Assembly (NCBI GenBank): GCA_022709695.1
Contig: JAKLII010000008.1
Coordinates: forward strand, 1-64,000
Length of the DNA: 64,000 nt
From: Bacteroidota bacterium
Lineage (GTDB): Bacteria > Bacteroidota > Bacteroidia > Bacteroidales > SKPS01
Reading direction: 5' to 3'
The notes under the pieces were generated by a model, which was not told the DNA's origin, searched no databases, and worked only from the letters and a program-made list of their open reading frames with translations. The translations under genes were made by a program, and so were the position numbers. Shown piece by piece: positions 40,178 through 49,249 of the stretch (within the stretch, counting starts at the first letter, position 1; every line of letters begins with the position of its first letter).

Positions 40178-40196
40178 CGACCTATCCCTTTCCCAG

Positions 40197-41552
40197 ATGA
40201 CTGAACATCCCCTGATTTTTATACCGGTTGAGTCGAAGAAACGGGAGCTTGACGGGAAAATACTGCTCGCCTCGGCCCTTATAGCCAGAGGCTGGAAGGT
40301 GATCATCGGAACCAAAGCCGGTATACGGCGCGAAATGCTGCACCACCGCAATGCCCTCTACCTGGCTAAAAGTGTATCCTCGGATTTTATCCCCTTTTAC
40401 CGTGAAATCCAGTCCCTCGGCCATCGTATGGTAGCCCTGGATGTGGAAGGGGGAGCCCTGACCAGAGAGATTCGCAATGATCTGCTCAGGTCGTATCAAC
40501 AGGATGCAGTTGAATATTTCGATTATATTTATGTTTTTGGAGATAAAATTAAAAAAGATATCGCCGAACACATTCCGTACATTCCCCAGGAGAAGATACT
40601 TGTAACAGGTGAGCCCAGATTCGACCTGCTGAAACCGGTACACGATCCCTATTATGCGGCAGATATAGAGCACATCAGGAACACCTACGGAAATTGTGTG
40701 CTGATCAATACCAGTTTCGGGTTATCGAATTCGGTGCTGGGGGAAGAGTGGATCAGGCAGTTTCTTGAGACCACAGGGGATATCCCGGAGGAGCAGCGCC
40801 CTTTGTACCTGCTGAAACACCGGGAGGGAAAAATCCTGATGCAGGAGTTCATCGCCATGGCAAAAAGGTTGGCAGAAAGATTTCCTGCGTTGAATTTTGT
40901 GCTCAGACCTCACCCGGATGAAGCGCAGGAAGTTTACCGTGAGGCTTTTGCGGGCATACTGAATCTTTTTGTGGATGGCACGGGCAGTGTTCAACCATGG
41001 ATTAAATCGGCGAAAGCAGTGATCCACCACGATTGCACCACCGGTTTGGAGGCGGTATTGGCGATGAAACCCACCATCTCCTATATTCCCCGAACAGATG
41101 AGCGCATCACTGCCTGGCTTCCCGTTTTTGTGAGTGTTGCCTGTACCAGTGAAAATGCAGTGGCGAATGCATTGGAAACTGCCCTGCAGCAACCTGAAAG
41201 TTTGTCTGCCCCGGAGAAAGAAAAAGGGGATGTACTGGCCTCCTATTTCGCTAATTTCAGGGAGGAAGCTTCCGATATGCTGGCTGATCATCTTTCGGTA
41301 GCGTACTGCCAACCCTCAACGGGGCCTTTTGGACTGGTACGGCTCAGCCTCGCCAGGCTCAGGTCAAGGGTGAATATTGTGCGGCTCCGGAATAAGAGCC
41401 GCAAAGATGGGTGGGACCGGTTCATCCGCATGGACAGGGAAGAACTGTGCAAACGGCTCCCCCTTACCGGTAATCTGAACGATATTTCTGCATTGCGGAT
41501 TAGCATCCGTGGAGGAAATACCGCGTACCTTCAATCTTTGAGAAAATCGTGA
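40197..41552 (+). CDS. Surface carbohydrate biosynthesis protein (TIGR04396-like)
   Basis: 451 residues from the ATG at 40197, 19 bases after the previous stop; the frame is open earlier but only within the upstream gene. MTEHPLIFIPVESKKRELDG then ASALIARGWKVIIGTKAG and a DVEGGALTREIRNDLLR segment near 80-97 are recognisable features of a family found with neuB-type genes. FVLRPHPDEAQEVYREAF near 237-254 and AVIHHDCTTGLEAVLAMKPT near 276-295 resemble the UDP-binding part of GT-B proteins such as CDP-glycerol or PseG-like enzymes. It is probably a transferase or glycosyltransferase that handles the nonulosonate; the reaction is not known. Confidence 0.75.
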   Translation: MTEHPLIFIPVESKKRELDGKILLASALIARGWKVIIGTKAGIRREMLHHRNALYLAKSVSSDFIPFYREIQSLGHRMVALDVEGGALTREIRNDLLRSYQQDAVEYFDYIYVFGDKIKKDIAEHIPYIPQEKILVTGEPRFDLLKPVHDPYYAADIEHIRNTYGNCVLINTSFGLSNSVLGEEWIRQFLETTGDIPEEQRPLYLLKHREGKILMQEFIAMAKRLAERFPALNFVLRPHPDEAQEVYREAFAGILNLFVDGTGSVQPWIKSAKAVIHHDCTTGLEAVLAMKPTISYIPRTDERITAWLPVFVSVACTSENAVANALETALQQPESLSAPEKEKGDVLASYFANFREEASDMLADHLSVAYCQPSTGPFGLVRLSLARLRSRVNIVRLRNKSRKDGWDRFIRMDREELCKRLPLTGNLNDISALRISIRGGNTAYLQSLRKS

Positions 41553-42379
41553 ACCCTGTCATAAAAAATCTGGCCCGAACGTTCCTTCCGGCATGGTTGC
41601 TGGCGGTACGGCGCCATTGCGGCGGATACCAGCGTGATGGACGCCTCTTTGCCGCCAACCTGCTGACCCCGGACCTCCCTTCAGACTTTTACAGCCGCAT
41701 TGCCAGCCACCTGATTTTCCCGAACGGGGTCCGAAAATCCACCTATCCCGGCAGAAATGCCCCGCTGTTCGAAGCCCTTTTCACTGCTGAAGGATACCAT
41801 CCTGGGAAACCCCTGAAAATACTCGATATCGGCGCCTCCTTCGGGATGGATTCCATGAGCAACCTGAGTGCCATCCGCCGGTATGCAGAGGTTGAATCCT
41901 ATACGCTGGCAGACCTGTATACCGAGGTATTGTATGATCCGCAATCCGGTATTATCTTCGACCAGGACCATATTCCCGTGCAGATAAAGCGGGGGAAAGG
42001 ATTTTTTAATCTTTGGTTTGAGTTCAAATACCCGGTTGAAAAGCTCTATCATCTCTGTAATCAGAATAAAACACGCAGAATCCGGCAACAGTACAAAAAT
42101 GCAAAACCCGACCCCGGGCATGTGCGCTCCATTCCACTGTTTCATCCGGAGATCATGAAAAACAGTCTCTTCAATACAGCCCGTCTCGATGTGTTCACCC
42201 CCATCCCTGAGACCTATGATCTGGTGATCTGCCTCAATCTGCTGCAAACCAGGTATTTTGAGCCAGGTAAGGTAGAGCAGGGGATGCAGAACCTGAAAAA
42301 TTGCCTGAATCCGGGAGGGGTGCTGGTAACCGGTGTAACCGATGCAGTAAAGTATTACTTTGCACCCCCTAAAGCATAG
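41549..42379 (+). CDS. SAM-dependent methyltransferase-like protein
   Basis: 276 residues from a GTG that overlaps the upstream stop. The class I methyltransferase motif I appears as LKILDIGASFGMDSMSNLSA near 90-109 (D-x-G-x-x-x-G). YDLVICLNLLQTRYFEPGKV near 215-234 and NPGGVLVTGVTDA near 248-260 fit motifs IV to VI. The N-terminal 80 residues have a HCGGYQRDGRL segment and are not recognised. It may methylate the sugar or its product. It ends 10 bases before the flippase start. Confidence 0.7.
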   Translation: MNPVIKNLARTFLPAWLLAVRRHCGGYQRDGRLFAANLLTPDLPSDFYSRIASHLIFPNGVRKSTYPGRNAPLFEALFTAEGYHPGKPLKILDIGASFGMDSMSNLSAIRRYAEVESYTLADLYTEVLYDPQSGIIFDQDHIPVQIKRGKGFFNLWFEFKYPVEKLYHLCNQNKTRRIRQQYKNAKPDPGHVRSIPLFHPEIMKNSLFNTARLDVFTPIPETYDLVICLNLLQTRYFEPGKVEQGMQNLKNCLNPGGVLVTGVTDAVKYYFAPPKA

Positions 42380-42389
42380 CCCGGATCGT

Positions 42390-43898
42390 ATGGCAAATCT
42401 CGGATTTTATCTGAAGAAACTGGCAGCCGGAAGCCTTGCCATGTCGCTCGAAAAAGCGTCTCAAAACATGGTGGGACTCGTGTTGCTGCCTGTTTTTGCC
42501 ATGTTCCTCAGTCCGGCCGATTTTGGCATCCTATCAATGTTCTCCATGGTCATTACAGCGCTGGGGCTCCTGTACAACCCGGGCACGGTTTCGGCGGCTG
42601 TAAGGCTGTATTACGATCATAAGGACAATGAAGATAGGCAGAAAGAGATTTTTGCTTCTGCCCACAGTTTCTTTATGCTGATTCCGATCCCTTTTACGCT
42701 GATATTGCTGTTTTTCGGGAATGCAATTTTTCAAAAGATTTTTACAGAATTCAGCTTCTATCCCTATGGGCTGCTTGGGGTCATACTGGCTTTTTTTTCA
42801 CAGCCGGTAAGGGTGTGGACGGAATTCATGGTGGTGAAATTCAGGGTGGTACAACTGGCGATAACTACCTTTTCAGCTTTCGTCCTCGGCTCGGCCGTGT
42901 CACTGATCTGCATTGCCGGTCTGGAAATGGGCGTAATGGGACGGATCATCGGAATGTATGCAGCACCCGTATCGCTGTTTGTGGTATCGGTGGTTTCCAT
43001 GCAACGTTATGCCGGTGGGCACATGCGCTGGAAAACCATGCTGGAAACGGTAAGGTTCGGATTGCCCCTGATCGGTGCCATCTGGGCCTATTCCATTCTG
43101 CAGTATACCGGATCGTATCTGCTGGAATACTTTATGACACTTAAGGATGTGGGTATCTACAATATTGCCTACAAGCTTGCCGGAGTCCCGCTATTTATTA
43201 CACTGGGCTTCAGGCAGATGTGGGTTCCGGTGTTCTATGAGAACATGGCATCGGAGAATTATTCGGTAATCCGCAGGCTGATGTCGCTGTTTATCCTGCT
43301 CATGACCTTTGTTTCCGGGGTATCCATTTTATTTGCAAAGGAGGCGATTTTACTGCTGTTCGACAACCGATACCACGAAGCCATCCCTATTGTGGCCTGG
43401 ATTGTGAGCGGGGTATTCCTGCTGGGCGTATTACCCCTGTCGAACTCATTTCTGGGATACGCCAAAAAATTCGGGCTCACATCTTGGATTGCCCTTGCCT
43501 CAGGGATTACCAACATTGTGCTTAATATTCTGCTGATCCCCCGGTTTGGGGTACGGGGAGCCGCCTTTACACTGATCATCTCCTACATGGTGTATCTGGG
43601 AGGGGGTATTTTATTCACCTACCGTGATTTTGCCAAAGTTACTGACTTCAGGGCTATCCTGATGACGGCGATCCTGTTTGTACCGGCCGTGCTTTTTGCT
43701 GAGTTAACGTCAGAGCCGGTATTTAACTGGGTTGAAACGGCCCTCAAAACCGGTTTCCTGTTGTTGTGGACGATTGCTTTGTTCAAACTGGGTTTTGTTT
43801 CCCTGGCTGAAGTCAGGAAATTCCTCTCCTCAGTCACCGAACGGTTAAAGCAGAAAAAAGGCAAAGCACCGGTTGATGAAGAGATCCCTGCCGAGTAG
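42390..43898 (+). CDS. wzx: Polysaccharide repeat-unit flippase (Wzx family)
   Basis: 502 residues from the ATG at 42390. It has about 12 to 14 hydrophobic segments in the MOP/MATE-like layout. The start MANLGFYLKKLAAGSLAMSL then EKASQNMVGLVLLPVFAMFLSPADFGILSMFSM (P-A-D-F-G motif) is characteristic of Wzx proteins. The C-terminal cytoplasmic tail is basic. It would move the lipid-linked repeat unit across the inner membrane. It is the last gene before the TTTG-N18-TATATTTG promoter of the next unit. Confidence 0.93.
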   Translation: MANLGFYLKKLAAGSLAMSLEKASQNMVGLVLLPVFAMFLSPADFGILSMFSMVITALGLLYNPGTVSAAVRLYYDHKDNEDRQKEIFASAHSFFMLIPIPFTLILLFFGNAIFQKIFTEFSFYPYGLLGVILAFFSQPVRVWTEFMVVKFRVVQLAITTFSAFVLGSAVSLICIAGLEMGVMGRIIGMYAAPVSLFVVSVVSMQRYAGGHMRWKTMLETVRFGLPLIGAIWAYSILQYTGSYLLEYFMTLKDVGIYNIAYKLAGVPLFITLGFRQMWVPVFYENMASENYSVIRRLMSLFILLMTFVSGVSILFAKEAILLLFDNRYHEAIPIVAWIVSGVFLLGVLPLSNSFLGYAKKFGLTSWIALASGITNIVLNILLIPRFGVRGAAFTLIISYMVYLGGGILFTYRDFAKVTDFRAILMTAILFVPAVLFAELTSEPVFNWVETALKTGFLLLWTIALFKLGFVSLAEVRKFLSSVTERLKQKKGKAPVDEEIPAE

Positions 43899-43900
43899 AA

Positions 43901-43930
43901 TTTGGGGTTCTTCATAATTTCCTATATTTG
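43901..43930 (+). promoter_or_regulatory. Strong Bacteroidota promoter of the dideoxyhexose/glycosyltransferase unit
   Basis: TTTG (43901-43904), an 18-base spacer and TATATTTG (43923-43930) match the consensus; the ATG at 43956 is 25 bases downstream. It divides the sugar locus into two transcription units. Confidence 0.75.
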
Positions 43931-43955
43931 TTGATTCTTTCATAACCACTGGCGG

Positions 43956-45398
43956 ATGGAGTATTCCCCTGCAAATCATGCTGCATATGCGTTTTTCCGG
44001 TCGGCTTTTTCCATCAGGGAGGCCGTACATTCTACCGCCCGAATCGAGGCGTGGCTGAAGGAGAAAAACCTTTGTGTATCGGTGATGGTAGAGCAGGTTC
44101 CGCTGCATGCCCTTCAACAGTGGGAGGTGGAGCCCGGCACCGGTAACATCCGGCACCAATCCGGAAAATTCTTTTCGATCGAAGGGGTTAGGGTGAAAAC
44201 CAATGCCGGAATTGTATCCCTGTGGGAACAACCCATCATCAACCAGCCCGAGATAGGGATTCTGGGTATCCTGACAAAGAAAATCAACGGATTACTCCAT
44301 TTTCTGATGCAGGCCAAGATTGAACCCGGCAATATCAATACGGTCCAGCTTTCCCCAACGCTTCAGGCTACCCGGAGCAATTACATGAGGGTACATCAGG
44401 GGAAAACCCCGCTCTTTCTGGAGTATTTCAACGGCGAAAAACCGGTGGAGGTGTTGCTCGATCAGCTGCAGTCGGAGCAGGGGGCCAGGTTTCTGAGAAA
44501 GCGGAACCGCAACATCATAGTGGAGGTGGCACCCGATGAACTTCCTGAAATCCCTGATCAGTTTATCTGGGTAACGCTGGCACAGATCAAAGAGCTGATC
44601 TGCAAGGACAATCTGGTGAATATGGACACCCGGACTGTTATCTCAGGGATCCCTTTTGCGCCTGGAGAGGCTTTTCCGGAAGCTGATCGCCTTTCGGAAG
44701 CTATTGCAGGAAAGAATAACCGGGCAGGATTGCTGTTGCTGAATTCTTTGCTGAGCACAGCCACCCCTGTGCATGACCTCACCGGACTGATTTCTTGGAT
44801 TACCCGGCTTAAAACCCTCTATGAACTTGATGCAGAGCGGATTTCACTGAATTCTGTGCAGGGCTGGCACTACGATGGCACTTCCTGGGTACACCATCTG
44901 CAGCGGTATTTTTCTGTGATTGGGGTAAATGTCTCCATCGGAAACCGTGAAGTCATCTCCTGGGACCAGCCCATGATCAAACCTGCACAGGAGGGTGTGA
45001 TCGCCTTTATCGTAAAAGAGATTGGTGGTATTCTGCATTTCCTGGTACAGGCAAAAGTTGAGGTGGGTAATTTTGACATCCTTGAACTTGCACCCACGGT
45101 GCAATGCCTTACCGGAAATTACCGGGAAGGGGTGAATGAGTACTCTGTTCCCTTCATTTCGGAAGTCCTGAAAGCTCCGTCCGATCGGGTCTGGTATAGT
45201 GCCATGCAGTCGGAAGAGGGAGGGAGGTTCTACCGGGAGCAGAACCTTAACCGGATTGTTGAAGCAGATAATTCCTTTCCGGTTGAAGTGCCGGAAAATT
45301 ATTGCTGGATGACCCTGAATCAGCTGATGAACTTCATTCAGTACAACAACTATCTGAACATTGCTGCACGCAGTCTTATTGCAGCCATACGATTCTGA
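43956..45398 (+). CDS. NDP-hexose 2,3-dehydratase
   Basis: 480 residues made of two homologous halves. GKFFSIEGVRVKTNAGIVSL followed by WEQPIINQPEIGILGILTKK near 70-110 is repeated as RYFSVIGVNVSIGNREVISW then DQPMIKPAQEGVIAFIVKEI near 315-355; each half also has a LLHFLMQAKIEPGN/ILHFLVQAKVEVGN stretch. This is the architecture of TylX3/EvaA/SpnO-type enzymes, which remove the C2 hydroxyl of dTDP-4-keto-6-deoxyglucose to a 3,4-diketo 2,6-dideoxy sugar. They are well known in actinomycete antibiotic clusters and less often described in Bacteroidota polysaccharide loci. The ketoreductase that normally acts next is the following gene. Confidence 0.92.
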   Translation: MEYSPANHAAYAFFRSAFSIREAVHSTARIEAWLKEKNLCVSVMVEQVPLHALQQWEVEPGTGNIRHQSGKFFSIEGVRVKTNAGIVSLWEQPIINQPEIGILGILTKKINGLLHFLMQAKIEPGNINTVQLSPTLQATRSNYMRVHQGKTPLFLEYFNGEKPVEVLLDQLQSEQGARFLRKRNRNIIVEVAPDELPEIPDQFIWVTLAQIKELICKDNLVNMDTRTVISGIPFAPGEAFPEADRLSEAIAGKNNRAGLLLLNSLLSTATPVHDLTGLISWITRLKTLYELDAERISLNSVQGWHYDGTSWVHHLQRYFSVIGVNVSIGNREVISWDQPMIKPAQEGVIAFIVKEIGGILHFLVQAKVEVGNFDILELAPTVQCLTGNYREGVNEYSVPFISEVLKAPSDRVWYSAMQSEEGGRFYREQNLNRIVEADNSFPVEVPENYCWMTLNQLMNFIQYNNYLNIAARSLIAAIRF

Positions 45399-45400
45399 CG

Positions 45401-46369
45401 ATGAAGAAGGTGATCGGAACAGGAGTTATGGGGTGTGCGGCCATTGCCGACCGGTCGTTTATACCGGCTATCAAGGCTATGCCTGAACATTTCAGGCTCG
45501 TCGCCGTTGCCAGCCGCGATCCCCGAAAAGCCGGTGATTTTGCAGAAAGACATGGTTGTGAAGGGCATGCAGGATATGAAAAGCTGCTTGCCCGGGATGA
45601 TATTGATGCCCTGTATATCCCTTTGCCCACCGGATTGCACAAAGAGTGGGTTATACGTGCACTGGAAGCCGGCAAGCATGTGTATGCCGAGAAGGCCTTT
45701 GCAATTAACCACCGGGACGCCTCCATGATGGTGGATGTGGCAACCAGGAAAGGTTTGGCGCTGATGGAGGGTTATATGTTTCAGTATCATGCACAGCAGG
45801 GATTTGTGAAGCAGCTCCTTGCTGATGGGGCGATCGGGGAGTTGCGCCATTTCGAGGCCGCTTTCGGATTTCCGCTGCTTCCGCCGGGTAACTTCCGTTA
45901 CGATATGGAAATCGGAGGTGGTGTACTCACCGATGCTGCAGGATACCCTGTACGGGCAGCCTTTTTCTGGCTGGGCGACAACCTGCAGCTCTCCGGAGCC
46001 TCCTTGTTCAGGGACCAGTCCTCCGGTACAGAAATGTTTGGCAGCGCTTATCTGTCTGGTCCCGGAGGTGTTGGTGCTTCCATTGCTTTTGGTTTTGGCA
46101 GTTTTTACCAGTGCCGTGTTACTTTCTGGGGCTCTTCGGGGAAGCTGAGTATGATGCGGGCATTTACCCCGAGGCCCGACGACCAGCCTTTGCTGATTCT
46201 GGAAACGCCTGCGGGCACAACCTCCCTGAATGCGCCGGCCGACAACCATTTTGTGGGTGCTTTAAAGGCCTTTCATGATGCTATTAGCGGTACCGGCAGG
46301 GAGAGGTTGTATACCGACATTCTGCAACAGAGCAAAACCATTGAAATGATCAGAAAAATATCCGGGTAA
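45401..46369 (+). CDS. Gfo/Idh/MocA 3-ketoreductase for the 2,6-dideoxy sugar
   Basis: 322 residues from the ATG at 45401, 2 bases after the dehydratase stop. An in-frame upstream start would lie inside the dehydratase and lacks homology. VIGTGVMGCAAIADRSFIPA near 4-23 opens the NADP fold; VYAEKAFAINHRDASMMVDV near 93-112 contains the EKA variant of the catalytic EKP motif. In the KijD10/TylC1/SpnN family, members reduce the 3-keto group after the 2,3-dehydratase. The replacement of Pro by Ala in EKP is seen in several deoxysugar ketoreductases. Confidence 0.85.
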   Translation: MKKVIGTGVMGCAAIADRSFIPAIKAMPEHFRLVAVASRDPRKAGDFAERHGCEGHAGYEKLLARDDIDALYIPLPTGLHKEWVIRALEAGKHVYAEKAFAINHRDASMMVDVATRKGLALMEGYMFQYHAQQGFVKQLLADGAIGELRHFEAAFGFPLLPPGNFRYDMEIGGGVLTDAAGYPVRAAFFWLGDNLQLSGASLFRDQSSGTEMFGSAYLSGPGGVGASIAFGFGSFYQCRVTFWGSSGKLSMMRAFTPRPDDQPLLILETPAGTTSLNAPADNHFVGALKAFHDAISGTGRERLYTDILQQSKTIEMIRKISG

Positions 46370-46370
46370 T

Positions 46371-47324
46371 ATGGAACAGATCCCTTACATATCCGTTGTG
46401 AGTCCGGTCTATGGAGCTGCATCCCTGCTGCCCGAACTGGTACGCAGAACGGCTGATGCTTTATCTGCCATCCGGGGGGGCTTTGAACTCATCCTTGTGG
46501 AGGATCATAGTCCGGATGAAAGCTGGGAAGCCATTATGGCAGAAGCGAAGAAAGACCCACGCGTTAGAGGAATCAGCCTCAGCCGCAATTTCGGCCAGCA
46601 AAGCGCCATCCAGGCAGGACTTGATGCCGCACGGGGAACCTGGGTAGTAACCCTCGACTGTGATTTGCAGGACACTCCGGAGGTGATACCCATGATGCTG
46701 AATAAGGCAGCGGAGGAGAACCTGGATCTGTTGTTTGCCGCCCGCAGAAACCGGCAGGACGGATTTCTGAAAAAAGCAGCGTCCCGTTTGTTTTACCGGT
46801 TGCTTGGGTATCTCTCCGAAACCCCTGTCGACCCGGATGTAGCCAACTTCGTGCTGTACCATCGCAGGGTTGTGGATGCCATGAAAAACCTGGGTGATTT
46901 TTACCGGTATTACCCTATGATCAACCGCTGGGTGGGATTTAAAAGTGCCACTTTACCCATAGAACACGCTGCCCGTACTGATAACCGCCGCTCCTCCTAT
47001 TCATTCCGGAAAAGGATCGTACTGGCCATCCACACCATCCTTTCATTCTCCGACAAACCTTTGCGCATGGTAATGAAGCTGGGGGTGATGCTGGTTTCTT
47101 TTACCATGCTGGTGGCTATTGCGCTGGTAATCCGGTATTTTTTGGTGGGTACCGTGGTGAGTGGCTGGCTTAGTGTGTTTCTTTCAATCTGGTTCCTCTC
47201 AGGAATCATTATCCTGATTCTGGGCATTGTGGGATTATATCTCGGAAAGACCTTCGAAACGGTAAAGCGGAGACCCACCTATATCATTCGTGAAACCACT
47301 TCAGAAACTGGTACCCATGAATGA
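46371..47324 (+). CDS. Family 2 glycosyltransferase, polyprenyl-phosphate type
   Basis: 317 residues. YISVVSPVYGAASLLPELVR near 6-25, LILVEDHSPDESWEAI near 40-55 (D for UDP), LSRNFGQQSAIQAGLDAARG near 74-93 and VVTLDCDLQDTPE near 96-108 (DxD) are the DPM1/GtrB-like signature. Two hydrophobic helices near 236-258 and 268-292 end in a basic region. Such proteins make undecaprenyl-phosphate sugars used by GT-C enzymes. It lies between the deoxysugar ketoreductase and the SDR, which suggests that it may use the dideoxy sugar. It overlaps the next gene by 8 bases. Confidence 0.9.
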   Translation: MEQIPYISVVSPVYGAASLLPELVRRTADALSAIRGGFELILVEDHSPDESWEAIMAEAKKDPRVRGISLSRNFGQQSAIQAGLDAARGTWVVTLDCDLQDTPEVIPMMLNKAAEENLDLLFAARRNRQDGFLKKAASRLFYRLLGYLSETPVDPDVANFVLYHRRVVDAMKNLGDFYRYYPMINRWVGFKSATLPIEHAARTDNRRSSYSFRKRIVLAIHTILSFSDKPLRMVMKLGVMLVSFTMLVAIALVIRYFLVGTVVSGWLSVFLSIWFLSGIIILILGIVGLYLGKTFETVKRRPTYIIRETTSETGTHE

Positions 47325-48240
47325 AAACGGAAAGTTGTGCATAGTGGTCGGCGCCAACGGTTACCTGGGCGGCCACATGGTGCTGTGGCTCAAGTCACAC
47401 GGATACCCGGTGCTCGCCTGCGACCGGCATCAGGATTCCTATCATTCCGGGATTCCGTATCAGCAACTGGACATCCTGCACCGTGATGCATTTGACCTTT
47501 TGCCTGAGGGTGCCGGAGTGATTTACTACTTTGCCGGACTTACCGGTACCCGTGAAGGATTTTCAAGATACAGAGACTATCTGGAAGTCAATGAACTCGG
47601 ATTACTGAACCTGCTCCACTATGTTTCGGGTCTTGCCCGTCCCCCCCGTATCGTTTACCCTTCCACACGGCTTGTATACCGGGGCAGTAAGGGACTCCTC
47701 AATGAAAACGATGCCAGGGAAGCAAAAACAGTGTATGCTGCCAATAAGATCGCCGCAGAGCTGTATCTCGAAGCATGGGGGAATGCGCGCCGGATCTCCT
47801 GGAGTGTATGCCGTATCTGTGTGCCCTATGGAAACCACCTCCAGCAGGAGTATTCGTTTGGTACAATTGGATATTTCATCCGTTGTGCCCGCGCGGGCAA
47901 CCCTATTATCCTGTATGGCGATGGCAGTTTGCGTCGTACTTTCAGCCATGTGGACGACATCTGTCGCCAGCTGAATATCATTGCAGCCCATCCTGATGCG
48001 CACCAACAGATTTATAATATTGCAGGAGAAGAATATACGCTGCTTAATGCAGCCCTGATGGTGGCAGAAAAGGCTAAAGTACAGGTTGAGTTTGCTCCCT
48101 GGCCACCCGAAGACCTGCTGATCGAATCGGGCGATACCGTTTTTGATGCAGAAAAAATATCCGGATTGGTAACCGATGCAGTATCGGTTCAGTTCAGTGA
48201 TTGGGTGTCATCACTCTCGTTGATAAATAAACGTTCATAA
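47317..48240 (+). CDS. NAD-dependent epimerase/4-ketoreductase-like SDR
   Basis: 307 residues from the ATG at 47317, which overlaps the previous stop (the GTG at 47290 is less likely). KLCIVVGANGYLGGHMVLWL near 5-24 carries the NAD loop GANGYLGG. IYYFAGLTGTREGFSRYRDY near 67-86, VYPSTRLVYRGSKG near 109-122 and the active-site YAANKIAAELYL near 135-146 follow. It resembles 4-ketoreductases and epimerases that finish deoxysugars. In context it could reduce the 4-keto group of the 2,6-dideoxyhexose made by the preceding enzymes. The specificity is not known. Confidence 0.82.
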   Translation: MNENGKLCIVVGANGYLGGHMVLWLKSHGYPVLACDRHQDSYHSGIPYQQLDILHRDAFDLLPEGAGVIYYFAGLTGTREGFSRYRDYLEVNELGLLNLLHYVSGLARPPRIVYPSTRLVYRGSKGLLNENDAREAKTVYAANKIAAELYLEAWGNARRISWSVCRICVPYGNHLQQEYSFGTIGYFIRCARAGNPIILYGDGSLRRTFSHVDDICRQLNIIAAHPDAHQQIYNIAGEEYTLLNAALMVAEKAKVQVEFAPWPPEDLLIESGDTVFDAEKISGLVTDAVSVQFSDWVSSLSLINKRS

Positions 48241-48241
48241 T

Positions 48242-49243
48242 ATGGCTGTCCTGGGAATATTAACAGAGCCTTCGGGCTGGGAAAAGCATTACATTGCCGC
48301 CTGCGAAGAGCTGAACGTGCCCTACAGGGTAATTGACATTGTCAGCAATAAATGGTGGGAAAACATTAAGAATGAGCCGGTTGACGGCTATCTGGTACGG
48401 GCTGCCGGCGACACGGAGGTGCGAAAGCAGATGTACAATGAACGGTTGTATTTCATCGAAAAATACCTGCCCGACACTCCGATGTACCCTTCCTATTTCG
48501 GAAGCCTGCTGTATGAAAACAAACGGATGCAATCGTACTGGATGAAAATCCATGATATTCCCCATCCCGAAACATGGATTTTTTACCGCCGGGATGAAGC
48601 AAAGGCATTTATCAGAGATCATTACCGCTGGCCCATTGTCTCAAAGCCCAATCTCGGGGGTGCAGGTTCGGGAGTGCGGATTGTCAACACCGCTGCAAAA
48701 GCCCGCAGGCTTGCAAGAAAGGTTTTTACCCGCTTCAAATGGTACAATCCCGGCCTTCTGCGCTGGAAAAAATGGTGGTTTCTGCGGATTCCCGTGATGG
48801 ATGACCGGCAGCACAACTACCTGTTGTTTCAGGAATACATTCCGGCCCAATGGGAATGGAGAATTCTGAAAGCCGGGGATTCGTATTTCGGACAACAGAA
48901 ATTACCGCGCAAGGGTCTTCACTCAGGCAGCCGTCGCTCAGGCTGGGTTGACCCGCCGCGGGAGCTGCTGGAGATCACAAGGAAAATCAGCGAGTTGTCC
49001 GGAATCCGGTCACTCAATGTGGATATCCTCGAACATACCGATGGCAGTTATTATGTGAACGAAATTCAAACGTGGTGGGGCGTAAGAACACCCTACCAGA
49101 TGAAGATCAATGACAAACCTGCGCGCTACCTGTATACCGGAAACGGTGAATATGAGCTGCAATTCGGGGATTTCCACCGAAACAGAGGATGCAACCTGAG
49201 GGTATCCGATTTCCTGGCGCAGCTCAACCAACCCCTTACCTGA
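48242..49243 (+). CDS. ATP-grasp family protein (RimK/YheC-like)
   Basis: 333 residues. VLGILTEPSGWEKHYIAACE near 3-22 begins a preATP domain, IVSKPNLGGAGSGVRIVNTA near 131-150 the ATP-binding loop, LLFQEYIPAQWEWRILKAGD near 195-214 and LNVDILEHTDGSYYVNEIQT followed by WWGVRTPYQM near 259-289 the metal-binding and closing segments. Its substrate is unknown. In surface-polysaccharide loci ATP-grasp ligases can attach amino acids to uronic acids; that is a reasonable inference here because uronic-acid sugars are made upstream. It is the second of three ATP-grasp genes. Confidence 0.8.
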   Translation: MAVLGILTEPSGWEKHYIAACEELNVPYRVIDIVSNKWWENIKNEPVDGYLVRAAGDTEVRKQMYNERLYFIEKYLPDTPMYPSYFGSLLYENKRMQSYWMKIHDIPHPETWIFYRRDEAKAFIRDHYRWPIVSKPNLGGAGSGVRIVNTAAKARRLARKVFTRFKWYNPGLLRWKKWWFLRIPVMDDRQHNYLLFQEYIPAQWEWRILKAGDSYFGQQKLPRKGLHSGSRRSGWVDPPRELLEITRKISELSGIRSLNVDILEHTDGSYYVNEIQTWWGVRTPYQMKINDKPARYLYTGNGEYELQFGDFHRNRGCNLRVSDFLAQLNQPLT

Positions 49244-49249
49244 TCTGCT

